Source: Scybalousia_A sp963540815 (GTDB lineage: Bacteria > Bacteroidota > Bacteroidia > Bacteroidales > P3). From it: a stretch of DNA of 64,000 nucleotides. Position 1 is the stretch's first letter. Every line of letters begins with the position of its first letter. Shown piece after piece: positions 43,152 through 50,581 of this stretch. The notes beneath the pieces were generated by a model, which had not been told where the DNA came from, did not search any database, and was given only the letters and a program-made list of their open reading frames with translations. The translations under genes and the position numbers were made by a program. The stretch is from assembly GCA_963540815.1 (NCBI GenBank), contig CAUTQY010000003.1, forward strand, positions 62,001 through 126,000, written 5' to 3'.

Positions 43152-43174
43152 AATTAGGTCACGAGAACCTAATT
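43152..43174 (-). terminator. Terminator of tRNA-Met
   Basis: AATTAGGT and ACCTAATT form an 8-bp stem immediately past the tRNA 3' end; the minus strand continues TATGTTTTTGG. Confidence 0.55.
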
Positions 43175-43175
43175 G

Positions 43176-43249
43176 TAGCGGAGACGAGAATTGAACTCGT
43201 GACCTCCGGGTTATGAATCCGACGCTCTAACCAACTGAGCTACCCCGCC
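43176..43249 (-). tRNA. tRNA-Met (CAT anticodon), elongator type
   Basis: Minus strand, 74 bases, from GGCGGGGTAGCTCAG to CTCCGCTA. The acceptor stem GGCGGGG pairs with CTCCGCT through two G-U pairs; the D arm, the TTCATAA anticodon loop with CAT, and the T arm with GTTCAATTC are all visible. The first pair is G-U, unlike the mismatched start of initiator tRNA, so elongator Met is likely; tRNA-Ile with lysidine also reads CAT and is not excluded. No CCA is encoded. Confidence 0.93.
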
Positions 43250-43316
43250 AAAAATCAAACAATAACCAAACCCATACGGAACTATACCCTGTATTTTTCG
43301 GTTTTGCAAAATTATA

Positions 43317-43324
43317 AAAACTTT
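43317..43324 (-). promoter_or_regulatory. -7 box for tRNA-Met
   Basis: Minus strand TAATTTTG, 68 bases upstream of the tRNA 5' end. Confidence 0.5.
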
Positions 43325-43401
43325 CCTGCTGTGCAAAAAAGTTTTTATAATTTTTTGATGTTTTTTTAATTATATTCTATAATATATTTATTATTAGAGT
43401 A

Positions 43402-44565
43402 TTAGAAGGAATGTCTTAGTACTTCGGATTTGTTTATTCTCAACAAAGCCTGTTGTAAAATAGACTGAGAGCTTGCAAGATTTATTCTGACAAATCCCTC
43501 CGTACCATACATTGTTCCGGGGTTCAGTCTTACTTTTGCTTTTTGTTTCAGTTGGTCGCAAAGCACTCGACTCGTTATATTTAACCTTGAAATATCTACC
43601 CATGCCAAGTAAGTACCCTCCATATCTATTACCGTCAGTTGTGGAAATTGTTGTTTGAAAAAAGCACACAACAACTCATAATTACTTTTTATATAAACAT
43701 TAAGTTCGTCTATCCACTTGGCTCCCTGTGTATAGGCTGCAATCAAAGCCTCTATCGCAAAAGGATTTATATCGCATATTTCATTTATATTTATAGCCTT
43801 GTTGATTCTATCCGATAAAATCTTGTCCGAACAAATAATATTCGCTACCTGCAAACCTGCTATATTGAAAGATTTGCTCGGAGAGGTGAGAATAACACTA
43901 TTTTTTTCGTAAGGTTTGCCCAAAGAGGCATAAGGAGTGTATGTATAACCGGGTAAAACCAACTCGCAATGTATCTCATCGGAAATAACCAATACATTGT
44001 GTTTGTTACAAATTTCTCCCATTTTAATTAATTCTTGCTTTGTCCATACTCTACCCGCGGGGTTGTGTGGGTTGCACAAAACAAAAGCCTTTACTTTGTT
44101 GTCAATAATCTGATTTTCGAAATCTTCAAAATTGATTTCGTATTTATTATTTACCAAAACAAGAGGAGAATCTACAATTATACAATCGTTGTTTCTTATG
44201 GAAGAAAAAAAACAATTATAGACGGGAGTTTGTATTAATATTCTATCTTCCTTGTTGCAATGGGCTTTGATAACAGCAGACAAGGCCGGCACAACTCCTG
44301 TCGTATAAATTATGTCGGAAGAATTAATTTTCCAATTATGACGTTTGGAAAACCAATTAATTGTAGCCTCATAATAAGATTGTGGTACACAAGCGTAACC
44401 GAAAACTCCGTGTTTTACTCTCTTTTCCAAGGCCTGTTGTATGCAAGGAGCAGCCTTGAAATCCATGTCAGCCACCCATAGTGGTATTATATCTTCTTCT
44501 TTATCGGAGTCCCACTTTACGGAGTTTGTGTGTTTCCTTCTTATTATAGAATCAAAATCGTACAT
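43402..44565 (-). CDS. PatB/MalY-type cystathionine beta-lyase (PLP aminotransferase fold)
   Basis: A 387-residue fold-type I PLP enzyme. Family landmarks: IIRRKHTNSVKWD and IPLWVADMDFKAAP at the start, LCNPHNPAGRVWT, VISDEIHCELVL, and the PLP lysine in TSPSKSFNIAGLQVAN; VRINLASS near the end binds the substrate carboxylate. The WVADMDF motif marks the MalY/PatB C-S lyase group over classical aminotransferases. It would cleave cystathionine or cysteine conjugates. It begins 5 bases after gyrB ends, so it is probably co-transcribed. Confidence 0.9.
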   Translation of the reverse strand: MYDFDSIIRRKHTNSVKWDSDKEEDIIPLWVADMDFKAAPCIQQALEKRVKHGVFGYACVPQSYYEATINWFSKRHNWKINSSDIIYTTGVVPALSAVIKAHCNKEDRILIQTPVYNCFFSSIRNNDCIIVDSPLVLVNNKYEINFEDFENQIIDNKVKAFVLCNPHNPAGRVWTKQELIKMGEICNKHNVLVISDEIHCELVLPGYTYTPYASLGKPYEKNSVILTSPSKSFNIAGLQVANIICSDKILSDRINKAININEICDINPFAIEALIAAYTQGAKWIDELNVYIKSNYELLCAFFKQQFPQLTVIDMEGTYLAWVDISRLNITSRVLCDQLKQKAKVRLNPGTMYGTEGFVRINLASSQSILQQALLRINKSEVLRHSF

Positions 44566-44570
44566 TTTTT

Positions 44571-46508
44571 TTATGCGTCTATGTTTGCGTATGAAGCGTT
44601 GGCTTCTATAAATTCTCTTCTCGGAGCAACCTCGTCTCCCATAAGCATTGAGAATATTCTATCCGCTTCTGCGGCATCATTAATGGTAACATGCCTCAAT
44701 ATTCTTTGCTCCGGGTCCATTGTTGTAGACCACAGTTGGTCTTCGTTCATTTCTCCCAAACCTTTGTATCGCTGTATGTCTACTCCGTTGCTTCCACCCA
44801 ATTCCTCTATTACTGCAAGTCTTTGCTCATCTGTCCAGCAATAACGTTTGAAAGTTTTACCCTTTTGTATGAGATACAAAGGAGGAGTTGCTATATAAAC
44901 ATGTCCGGCGTCTATCAATTCCTTCATATAACGGAAAAAGAATGTAAGTATAAGGGTTGCAATATGAGAACCGTCAACATCGGCATCCGTCATAATTATC
45001 ACTTTGTGATAGCGCAACTTATCCATATTTAACGCCTTACTGTCCTCTGACGTACCTATTGAAACCCCCAAAGCAGTATAAATATTTTTAATTGATTCGG
45101 AGTCTAACACCTTGTGCGTCATAGCCTTTTCTACGTTTAGAATTTTACCTCGGAGAGGAAGTATGGCTTGATGCTCTCTGTCTCTACCTTGTTTTGCAGT
45201 ACCACCTGCAGAATCACCTTCTACCAAAAACAATTCGCATAACTCAGGGTCATTGCTGGAACAATCGGCCAATTTACCGGGAAGTCCTGCCACTCCAAGT
45301 ATGGTTTGCCTTTGTACCAACTCCCTTGCCTTACGCGCTGCGTGTCTTGCCGTTGCGGCGAGTATTACCTTATCTACTATTTGTTTGGCTTCTTTGGGAT
45401 GTTCGTCCAGGTATATATTGAGTTTGTCCGTTATCATTTGAGATACGGCACTAACCACTTCACTGTTTCCCAATTTGGTTTTTGTCTGTCCTTCAAATTG
45501 AGGCTCGGAAACTTTTACGGAAATAACGGCAGTCAAACCCTCTCGGAAGTCATCACCCGATATTTCGAATTTAAGTTTTTCCAACATGCCTTCTTTTTCG
45601 GCATAATTTTTAAGGGTACGTGTCAGTCCTTGACGAAAACCTTGCAAATGAGTACCCCCCTCGTGTGTGTTGATATTATTTACGTATGAATGCAAATTTT
45701 CGGTAAAGGAGGTGTTGTATTCCATTGCTATCTCAATAGGAATGCCGTTTTTTTCTCCTTCCATGTATATTGGCTCGGAAGTAAGTTTTTCCTTGTTACC
45801 GTCTATATAGTCAATAAAATCTTTTAACCCTTGTGCGGAATAAAAAACTTCGGATTTAAAATTGCCTTCTTGGTCTTTTTCTCTTTCGTCCGTTAATTTC
45901 AAAGTCAAACCTTTATTCAAAAAAGCCAACTCTCTTAATCTGACAGAAAGGGTATCATAGTCGTATATGGTAGTGGTAAATATTTCGTCATCCGGCAAAA
46001 ACTCAACGGTTGTGCCTCGTTTTGAACTCGTGCCTATTTCCCTAACGGAATATAAAGGTTTTCCTCTTTCATACTCTTGCTCGTATACTTTTCCATCCCT
46101 ATAAACAGTTACATGAGTGTGTTTGGAAAGAGCGTTTACACAACTTACCCCCACTCCGTGCAAGCCACCTGAAACCTTATAACTTCCCTTGTCAAATTTA
46201 CCGCCGGCGTGCAAGACCGTCATTACTACCTCTAATGCAGAACGATTCTCTTTTTCGTGCATATCAATAGGGATTCCTCTACCGTTGTCTTCAACCCTTA
46301 TTGCATTGTTTTCCAAAATTCTAACGTCTATACTATCACAATACCTTGCCAAGGCTTCGTCTATGGAATTATCCACAACCTCATAAACCAAATGGTGAAG
46401 TCCGTTTGTGTTAACATCCCCTATATACATTGCCGGCCTTTTTCTTACTGCCTCCAACCCTTCCAAAACGTTGATATTCGCCGCCGTGTAATTATTAGTA
46501 CTACTCAT
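44571..46508 (-). CDS. gyrB: DNA gyrase subunit B
   Basis: A 645-residue ATPase subunit of gyrase. GHKL ATPase motifs EVVDNSIDEALA, VEDNGRGIPIDMHE and SGGLHGVGVSCVNALS; transducer domain with QTKTKLGN; TOPRIM with FLVEGDSAGGTAKQGRD, ILPLRGKILNVEKA and IMTDADVDGSHI; and the C-terminal RYKGLGEMN. The length fits gyrB and not parE. The minus strand carries GGAGTGATAAC before the ATG, one of few convincing Shine-Dalgarno sites here. A -7 box lies at 46539-46546. Confidence 0.97.
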   Translation of the reverse strand: MSSTNNYTAANINVLEGLEAVRKRPAMYIGDVNTNGLHHLVYEVVDNSIDEALARYCDSIDVRILENNAIRVEDNGRGIPIDMHEKENRSALEVVMTVLHAGGKFDKGSYKVSGGLHGVGVSCVNALSKHTHVTVYRDGKVYEQEYERGKPLYSVREIGTSSKRGTTVEFLPDDEIFTTTIYDYDTLSVRLRELAFLNKGLTLKLTDEREKDQEGNFKSEVFYSAQGLKDFIDYIDGNKEKLTSEPIYMEGEKNGIPIEIAMEYNTSFTENLHSYVNNINTHEGGTHLQGFRQGLTRTLKNYAEKEGMLEKLKFEISGDDFREGLTAVISVKVSEPQFEGQTKTKLGNSEVVSAVSQMITDKLNIYLDEHPKEAKQIVDKVILAATARHAARKARELVQRQTILGVAGLPGKLADCSSNDPELCELFLVEGDSAGGTAKQGRDREHQAILPLRGKILNVEKAMTHKVLDSESIKNIYTALGVSIGTSEDSKALNMDKLRYHKVIIMTDADVDGSHIATLILTFFFRYMKELIDAGHVYIATPPLYLIQKGKTFKRYCWTDEQRLAVIEELGGSNGVDIQRYKGLGEMNEDQLWSTTMDPEQRILRHVTINDAAEADRIFSMLMGDEVAPRREFIEANASYANIDA

Positions 46509-46538
46509 GTTATCACTCCTTATTTAAAAATGAGTGGC

Positions 46539-46546
46539 AAAATTAT
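46539..46546 (-). promoter_or_regulatory. -7 box for gyrB
   Basis: Minus strand TAATTTTG, 31 bases before the ATG. It overlaps the tail of the preceding gene's terminator. Confidence 0.55.
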
Positions 46547-46549
46547 AAA

Positions 46550-46590
46550 AAAAACACAAAACAGCAAAGAAAATATTGCGTCTTGTGTTT
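46550..46590 (-). terminator. Probable terminator of the RsmI-like gene
   Basis: AAACACAA and TTGTGTTT frame an imperfect hairpin, followed on the minus strand by a T-run. The stem is short with a large loop, hence moderate confidence. Confidence 0.45.
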
Positions 46591-46622
46591 ACTCTACAGA
46601 GTTATCGTATATGTAAAAGTGT

Positions 46623-47330
46623 CTATTTTCCCAAAAGAAAAACGGTATTATTCTTTCCTATAACGAAGTCCTTGATTTTTTGCCAATCAGTTACGGATTT
46701 TGTCTTAATACTTTGATTTTCGTCCGTAATGTTAGAGGCCACGCAAAGCATGGTATTTTTGTTTAGAGTTTTCAATAAAAATTGAAATAATTTGTCGTTG
46801 CGATAAGGCGTCTCTATAAAAATTTGAGTTTGATTTTCTTTATATACTCTTTCTTCCAAAAGTTTTAAACGCTTGCGTTTTTCCTCTTCTTTTACAGGTA
46901 GATAACCTACAAAAGCAAAATTTTGTCCGTTAAAACCGGAAGCCATCAAGGACATATATATGCAAGAAGGACCAACTAAGGGGACAACCTCCAAATTTTT
47001 TGCCTGAGCCAAAGAGACTATGTTTGCTCCCGGGTCAGCCACGCAAGGTAAGCCCGCTTCAGAGAGAAGAAAAATATCCTTGTTGTCTTTTTCTATAGGA
47101 GACAATAGCAAAGAAAAATCTTCCTTTTTGCTATGTTCGTTAAGTACGGAAAAATTTACATCTTCAAAGTTTTTCTTATATCCTATTTTTCTAAGGAATC
47201 GTCTTGCCGTTCTGAGTTCTTCCACAATGAAATATTCGCACAAAAGTATTTTCTCTACATTTTCTGAGGGAATACTTTCCTGCCATGATATCTCGGACAA
47301 CAAAGTCGGAAAAAGGTATAATTTTGCCAT
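46623..47330 (-). CDS. RsmI-like SAM-dependent (tetrapyrrole-methylase fold) methyltransferase
   Basis: About 235 residues from the ATG at 47330 (MAKLYLFPTLLSE). The SEAGLPCVADPGANIVSLAQ motif, EVVPLVGPSCIYMSLMASGF and IFIETPYRNDKLF are characteristic of the RsmI group, which 2'-O-methylates C1402 of 16S rRNA. The Bacteroidetes version is shorter than E. coli RsmI and its target is not firmly known. The 23 extra in-frame residues upstream overlap the -7 box at 47357-47364 and were excluded. Confidence 0.85.
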   Translation of the reverse strand: MAKLYLFPTLLSEISWQESIPSENVEKILLCEYFIVEELRTARRFLRKIGYKKNFEDVNFSVLNEHSKKEDFSLLLSPIEKDNKDIFLLSEAGLPCVADPGANIVSLAQAKNLEVVPLVGPSCIYMSLMASGFNGQNFAFVGYLPVKEEEKRKRLKLLEERVYKENQTQIFIETPYRNDKLFQFLLKTLNKNTMLCVASNITDENQSIKTKSVTDWQKIKDFVIGKNNTVFLLGK

Positions 47331-47356
47331 AGTTTCTTTTAATACCAAATATGTTG

Positions 47357-47364
47357 CAAATTTA
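47357..47364 (-). promoter_or_regulatory. -7 box for the RsmI-like gene
   Basis: Minus strand TAAATTTG, 27 bases before the ATG at 47330. Confidence 0.45.
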
Positions 47365-47388
47365 ACAAATGTTTCAGAAAAAATATAA

Positions 47389-47396
47389 TATCTTTG
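47389..47396 (+). promoter_or_regulatory. -7 box for the glutaminyl cyclase operon
   Basis: TATCTTTG, 77 bases before the ATG at 47473; divergent to the box at 47357-47364. Confidence 0.55.
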
Positions 47397-47472
47397 CACT
47401 TGTGCTTGTTATTAAAAATAAGTATTGATGATACCATAAAACACAAAACGAACCTTTTAATAATTTTTCGGT

Positions 47473-48468
47473 ATGAAAATTAAATTTCTGCTAACATGTC
47501 TTTCTGTTGTGTGTCTGTTGTTTGCTTGCACAAAAAAACAAAATGTAACTTCTATTGTAGGTAATACGGATTATGAAAACGTGAAAATACCGGATTTTTC
47601 TGCTGATTCTGCTTATAGTTATGTAAAAAAACAATGCGACTTCGGACCGAGAACCCCCATGTCAAAGGCTGCAAAAGATTGTTCCGATTGGATGATAGAA
47701 TTTTTGACAAGTAAGGCAGATACGGTTTATATACAGGATTTTACCTCAGAACTTTGGAACTCGGAAAAAGTACAGGGTAGAAATATTATAGCCTCATTTA
47801 ACTTAAAGGCTACCGATAGGGTTCTTTTGTGCGCCCATTGGGATTCCAGATTATGGGCAGACCAGGACAAAGATACCTCCATGCATCACAAACCCATTAT
47901 AGGCGCCAATGACGGAGCAAGCGGTGTGGGAGTTCTTTTGGAAATAGCCCGACTGCTCAAAGGTAAGGATATAAAGCAAGGTTTGGATATAGTTCTTTTT
48001 GATTTGGAAGACCAAGGAAGTCCCGAATGGGCAGAAGCTGATAACGAAGAGCAAACCGATTGGTGCTTGGGTTCGCAATATTGGGCAAAAAATCCGCATA
48101 TGCTTTATTATACGGCGCAATATGGCATCTTACTTGATATGGTAGGTGCCGATAATCCGCGATTTACCAAAGAATACGTATCTATGAGTTTTGCTCCCAT
48201 TATTATGAATAAAGTCTGGAATATTGCAAAGGATTTGGGGTATGGAAACGTATTTATAGACAGACAAGAAGGCAGTGTAATGGATGACCATGTTCTTGTC
48301 AACAGATATGCAAGAATACCTACCATAGATATAGTGCATAATTCCTCGCACGGTTCTTTTTTTCCTCATTGGCACACAACCGGCGATGATATAAATTGTA
48401 TAAACAAGGAATCTCTTTTAAAGGTGGGTAGAGTTTTGCTGACTACATTTTTTGCGGCAGAGCAATAA
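47473..48468 (+). CDS. Glutaminyl-peptide cyclotransferase-like M28 lipoprotein
   Basis: A 331-residue lipoprotein, lipobox LFAC (Cys19). The M28 fold is plain: LLCAHWDSRLWADQDKD, IIGANDGASGVGVLLEIARL, IVLFDLEDQGS, DNEEQTDWCLGSQYW, GILLDMVGADNPRF and DIVHNSSHGSFFPHWHTTGD. The DSR-x-WAD-x-D and FPHWHT-x-x-D forms match bacterial glutaminyl cyclases more than aminopeptidases. In Bacteroidetes this enzyme turns N-terminal Gln of newly exported proteins into pyroglutamate. It heads an operon with the Rieske-like lipoprotein and lpxK (gaps of 5 and 8 bases). Confidence 0.88.
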   Translation: MKIKFLLTCLSVVCLLFACTKKQNVTSIVGNTDYENVKIPDFSADSAYSYVKKQCDFGPRTPMSKAAKDCSDWMIEFLTSKADTVYIQDFTSELWNSEKVQGRNIIASFNLKATDRVLLCAHWDSRLWADQDKDTSMHHKPIIGANDGASGVGVLLEIARLLKGKDIKQGLDIVLFDLEDQGSPEWAEADNEEQTDWCLGSQYWAKNPHMLYYTAQYGILLDMVGADNPRFTKEYVSMSFAPIIMNKVWNIAKDLGYGNVFIDRQEGSVMDDHVLVNRYARIPTIDIVHNSSHGSFFPHWHTTGDDINCINKESLLKVGRVLLTTFFAAEQ

Positions 48469-48473
48469 AAAAA

Positions 48474-48905
48474 ATGATGTTAATAAAAATTAAGTATCTT
48501 ATATTAATAAGTATTTTCTGTCTTTGTTTGTCTTGTGGTGATGATTTCGACGAATGGGGATATGTGAATATGTATATAGACCCCGAGAGTACGGAGTATT
48601 TCGATTTGAATACGGGACGTAGAGGATGGATATATTTACACGGAGGCAATAGAGGTATTTTGGTAGTTAGAAACTCAGGGTATGAAAACACAAGTGAGGC
48701 TTTTTTTGCTTTTGAGCGTTCCTGTGTCGTAAAAGGTTGCAAAGGTACGGTAGAAATGGAGGACAATAACCTTTTGATAGTTTGTCCGAAATGCAAAAGT
48801 ACTTATATGTCATACGAAGGCTTGCCGGTGAGTGGCAAAGCCAAAAGAGCTTTGTTTGAGTATAGGGCATATTATGACGGTATCTATCTTTACATAAGAA
48901 ATTAA
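48474..48905 (+). CDS. Rieske-like small lipoprotein with Cys in place of His ligands
   Basis: A 143-residue lipoprotein, lipobox LCLSC (Cys21). After a beta-rich first half it has ERSCVVKGCKGTVEM (Cys84, Cys89), then LLIVCPKCKSTYMSYEGLPV (Cys104, Cys107) and VSGKAKRAL. The spacing and the trailing S-x-[YF]-x-x-x-G-x-[PV]-x-x-G-x-A follow a Rieske [2Fe-2S] domain (C-x-H-x-x-C ... C-P-x-H-G-S-x-F), but the His of the first box is Val and the second is Cys. It may hold zinc or a different cluster, or be a structural relic. Middle gene of a three-gene operon. Confidence 0.65.
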   Translation: MMLIKIKYLILISIFCLCLSCGDDFDEWGYVNMYIDPESTEYFDLNTGRRGWIYLHGGNRGILVVRNSGYENTSEAFFAFERSCVVKGCKGTVEMEDNNLLIVCPKCKSTYMSYEGLPVSGKAKRALFEYRAYYDGIYLYIRN

Positions 48906-48913
48906 GGACAAAA

Positions 48914-49870
48914 ATGTATTGGTTAATAACTTGCATAAGAAACTTTTTGTTTGATTACAATATAATAAAGAGTAAATCATTCAAAAATGTTTTTATTCTT
49001 TGTGTTGGTAATCTTAGAGTTGGCGGAACGGGAAAAACTCCAATGGTGGAATATTTGGTAAAGAACTTAAAAGAGGACTTTAATGTCGCGGTGTTGAGTC
49101 TTGGATACAAACGAAAAACCAAAGGTATAAGAGAGATAACTACGGAGGATGATTTTTTGACTGTGGGAGACGAGCCAAAGCAAATGTCTGAGAAATTTAA
49201 GGATGTAAGATTTTTTGTAAACAAAAACCGAAATAAAGCAATAACATTTATAAAACAAAAATACCCGCAAACACAGGTAATAATATTGGATGACGCCTAT
49301 CAATACAGAAAAACCAAAGCGGAAAAAACTATTTTACTAACAGAATATGCCAGACCTTTTTATAAGGATTTTCTCCTTCCTTTGGGAAGACTGCGGGAAA
49401 GAAGGAAAGAAAAAAAACGCTCGGACTACATTGTAGTAACAAAATCCCCTAAGCTTCTAACGAAAGAAGAGAAAAATAATATTATTTCCAAAATAAGACC
49501 AAAAGAAAAACAACAAGTTTTTTTTGCAAGTTTGAAGTATGATGAAAATATAAAACAAGAATTATCAGATAAAAATGTTGTGTTGCTTACGGGAATAGAC
49601 AACCCTCTACCTCTGCAAGAATATTTGCGGAGTTTTTGCAAGGTAACGAAAACAATGAAATTTGCTGACCATCATATTTTTAGTAAGGAAGAAATAAAGG
49701 AAATTTCGAAGATAACTCTACCTATTGTTACCACAAGAAAAGATGCTACAAGACTAAAAACAACAACGGCAAAAATTTTTATACAAGATGTAGAAACGGA
49801 AATAGAGAAAACTTTTATGGAAAATATAAAACGAGATATAAAAACTTTTCTATCCGAAAAAGAAAAGTGA
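48914..49870 (+). CDS. lpxK: Tetraacyldisaccharide 4'-kinase
   Basis: A 318-residue inner-membrane kinase that adds the 4'-phosphate of lipid A. The P-loop is CVGNLRVGGTGKTPMVEYL, followed by SLGYKRKTKGI, GDEPKQMSEKF, VIILDDAYQYRK (DD-x-x-Q motif) and LLPLGRLRERRKE. Near the end, FADHHIFSKEEIKEI and VTTRKDATRL are typical. Third gene of the glutaminyl cyclase operon. Its 3' end overlaps the convergent gene on the minus strand. Confidence 0.96.
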   Translation: MYWLITCIRNFLFDYNIIKSKSFKNVFILCVGNLRVGGTGKTPMVEYLVKNLKEDFNVAVLSLGYKRKTKGIREITTEDDFLTVGDEPKQMSEKFKDVRFFVNKNRNKAITFIKQKYPQTQVIILDDAYQYRKTKAEKTILLTEYARPFYKDFLLPLGRLRERRKEKKRSDYIVVTKSPKLLTKEEKNNIISKIRPKEKQQVFFASLKYDENIKQELSDKNVVLLTGIDNPLPLQEYLRSFCKVTKTMKFADHHIFSKEEIKEISKITLPIVTTRKDATRLKTTTAKIFIQDVETEIEKTFMENIKRDIKTFLSEKEK

Positions 49871-50347
49871 AAAAAGGTTACCAATACGTGCTTGTAATGT
49901 ATTGGCAACCCTTGAAACGATACTAATTTTTAATAAATAATACTCATCATTAATTTTAACACTAAGAACACCATAATTGGTTCTACTCAAAACGATAGCG
50001 TCATTGTCGGTAGTTTTTATAAACAAATCATCTTTTTCTTTTACAACATTTTTGAAAACATATTCCTTTGTTTTATCACCTTGGGTAAGAATCAATTTGT
50101 CTGTTGATATGTTTATTTTTTCGTTCGCAACCGGAGCCAAAGAGTTTACCAAATCCTTTAAACTTATGCTAAATGTAGAAGATGTACTTTTTAATTCATT
50201 TGTATCAACACTATTATCTAACACTTTAATTGTCGTTTTAACGGTTTGATATTCTCCGACAAAATCCTTTATGTCCTGTGCATTAACACAAAACCCCATA
50301 AGGATAAATACTGCAATTAATGGAAATTTTAAACTTTTTCGTTTCAT
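49850..50347 (-). CDS. Exported protein of unknown function, probable frameshift near the 3' end
   Basis: A 165-residue exported protein; signal peptide ends CVNAQ (Gln at +1). The rest has alternating beta patterns (FSISLKDLVNSL, KLILTQGDKTKEYVFK, DDLFIKTTDNDAIVL, YGVLSVKINDEYYLLK) and no motif that I know. The last about 22 codons read through a clear terminator hairpin (49876-49910). If the A5 tract near 49927 had one more base the frame would end at once as YYLLKN-stop at about 49923, ahead of the terminator. The present 3' end is therefore likely a one-base indel, real or from assembly. Confidence 0.7.
   Translation of the reverse strand: MKRKSLKFPLIAVFILMGFCVNAQDIKDFVGEYQTVKTTIKVLDNSVDTNELKSTSSTFSISLKDLVNSLAPVANEKINISTDKLILTQGDKTKEYVFKNVVKEKDDLFIKTTDNDAIVLSRTNYGVLSVKINDEYYLLKISIVSRVANTLQARIGNLFSLFFFG
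49865..49910 (-). terminator. Terminator inside the annotated 3' end of the 49850-50347 gene
   Basis: GGTTGCCAATAC and GTATTGGTAACC (minus strand) form a 12-bp stem with one mismatch and an 11-base loop, then TTTTTT. It lies upstream of the frame's stop codon at 49850, which normal genes do not do. Confidence 0.75.
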
Positions 50348-50581
50348 TTCGTCTCTCTTTTTAATTTTGCCTACTCTTTAAAGGATTTTCGGCTTTCTCC
50401 GAGTTATATTATTAATACGGTACTGCTCGGATAACAGAAATAAAAGAACAAAACCGTTTCTTAACACGGCAAGTGTATATATTTATTTTCACACCACCAA
50501 AAATTTAATTATTTTTTTTGTAATTATATAAAAAGAACACAAAACCACCGAAGATTTATAATAATGGAGAAGTACGGAAGT

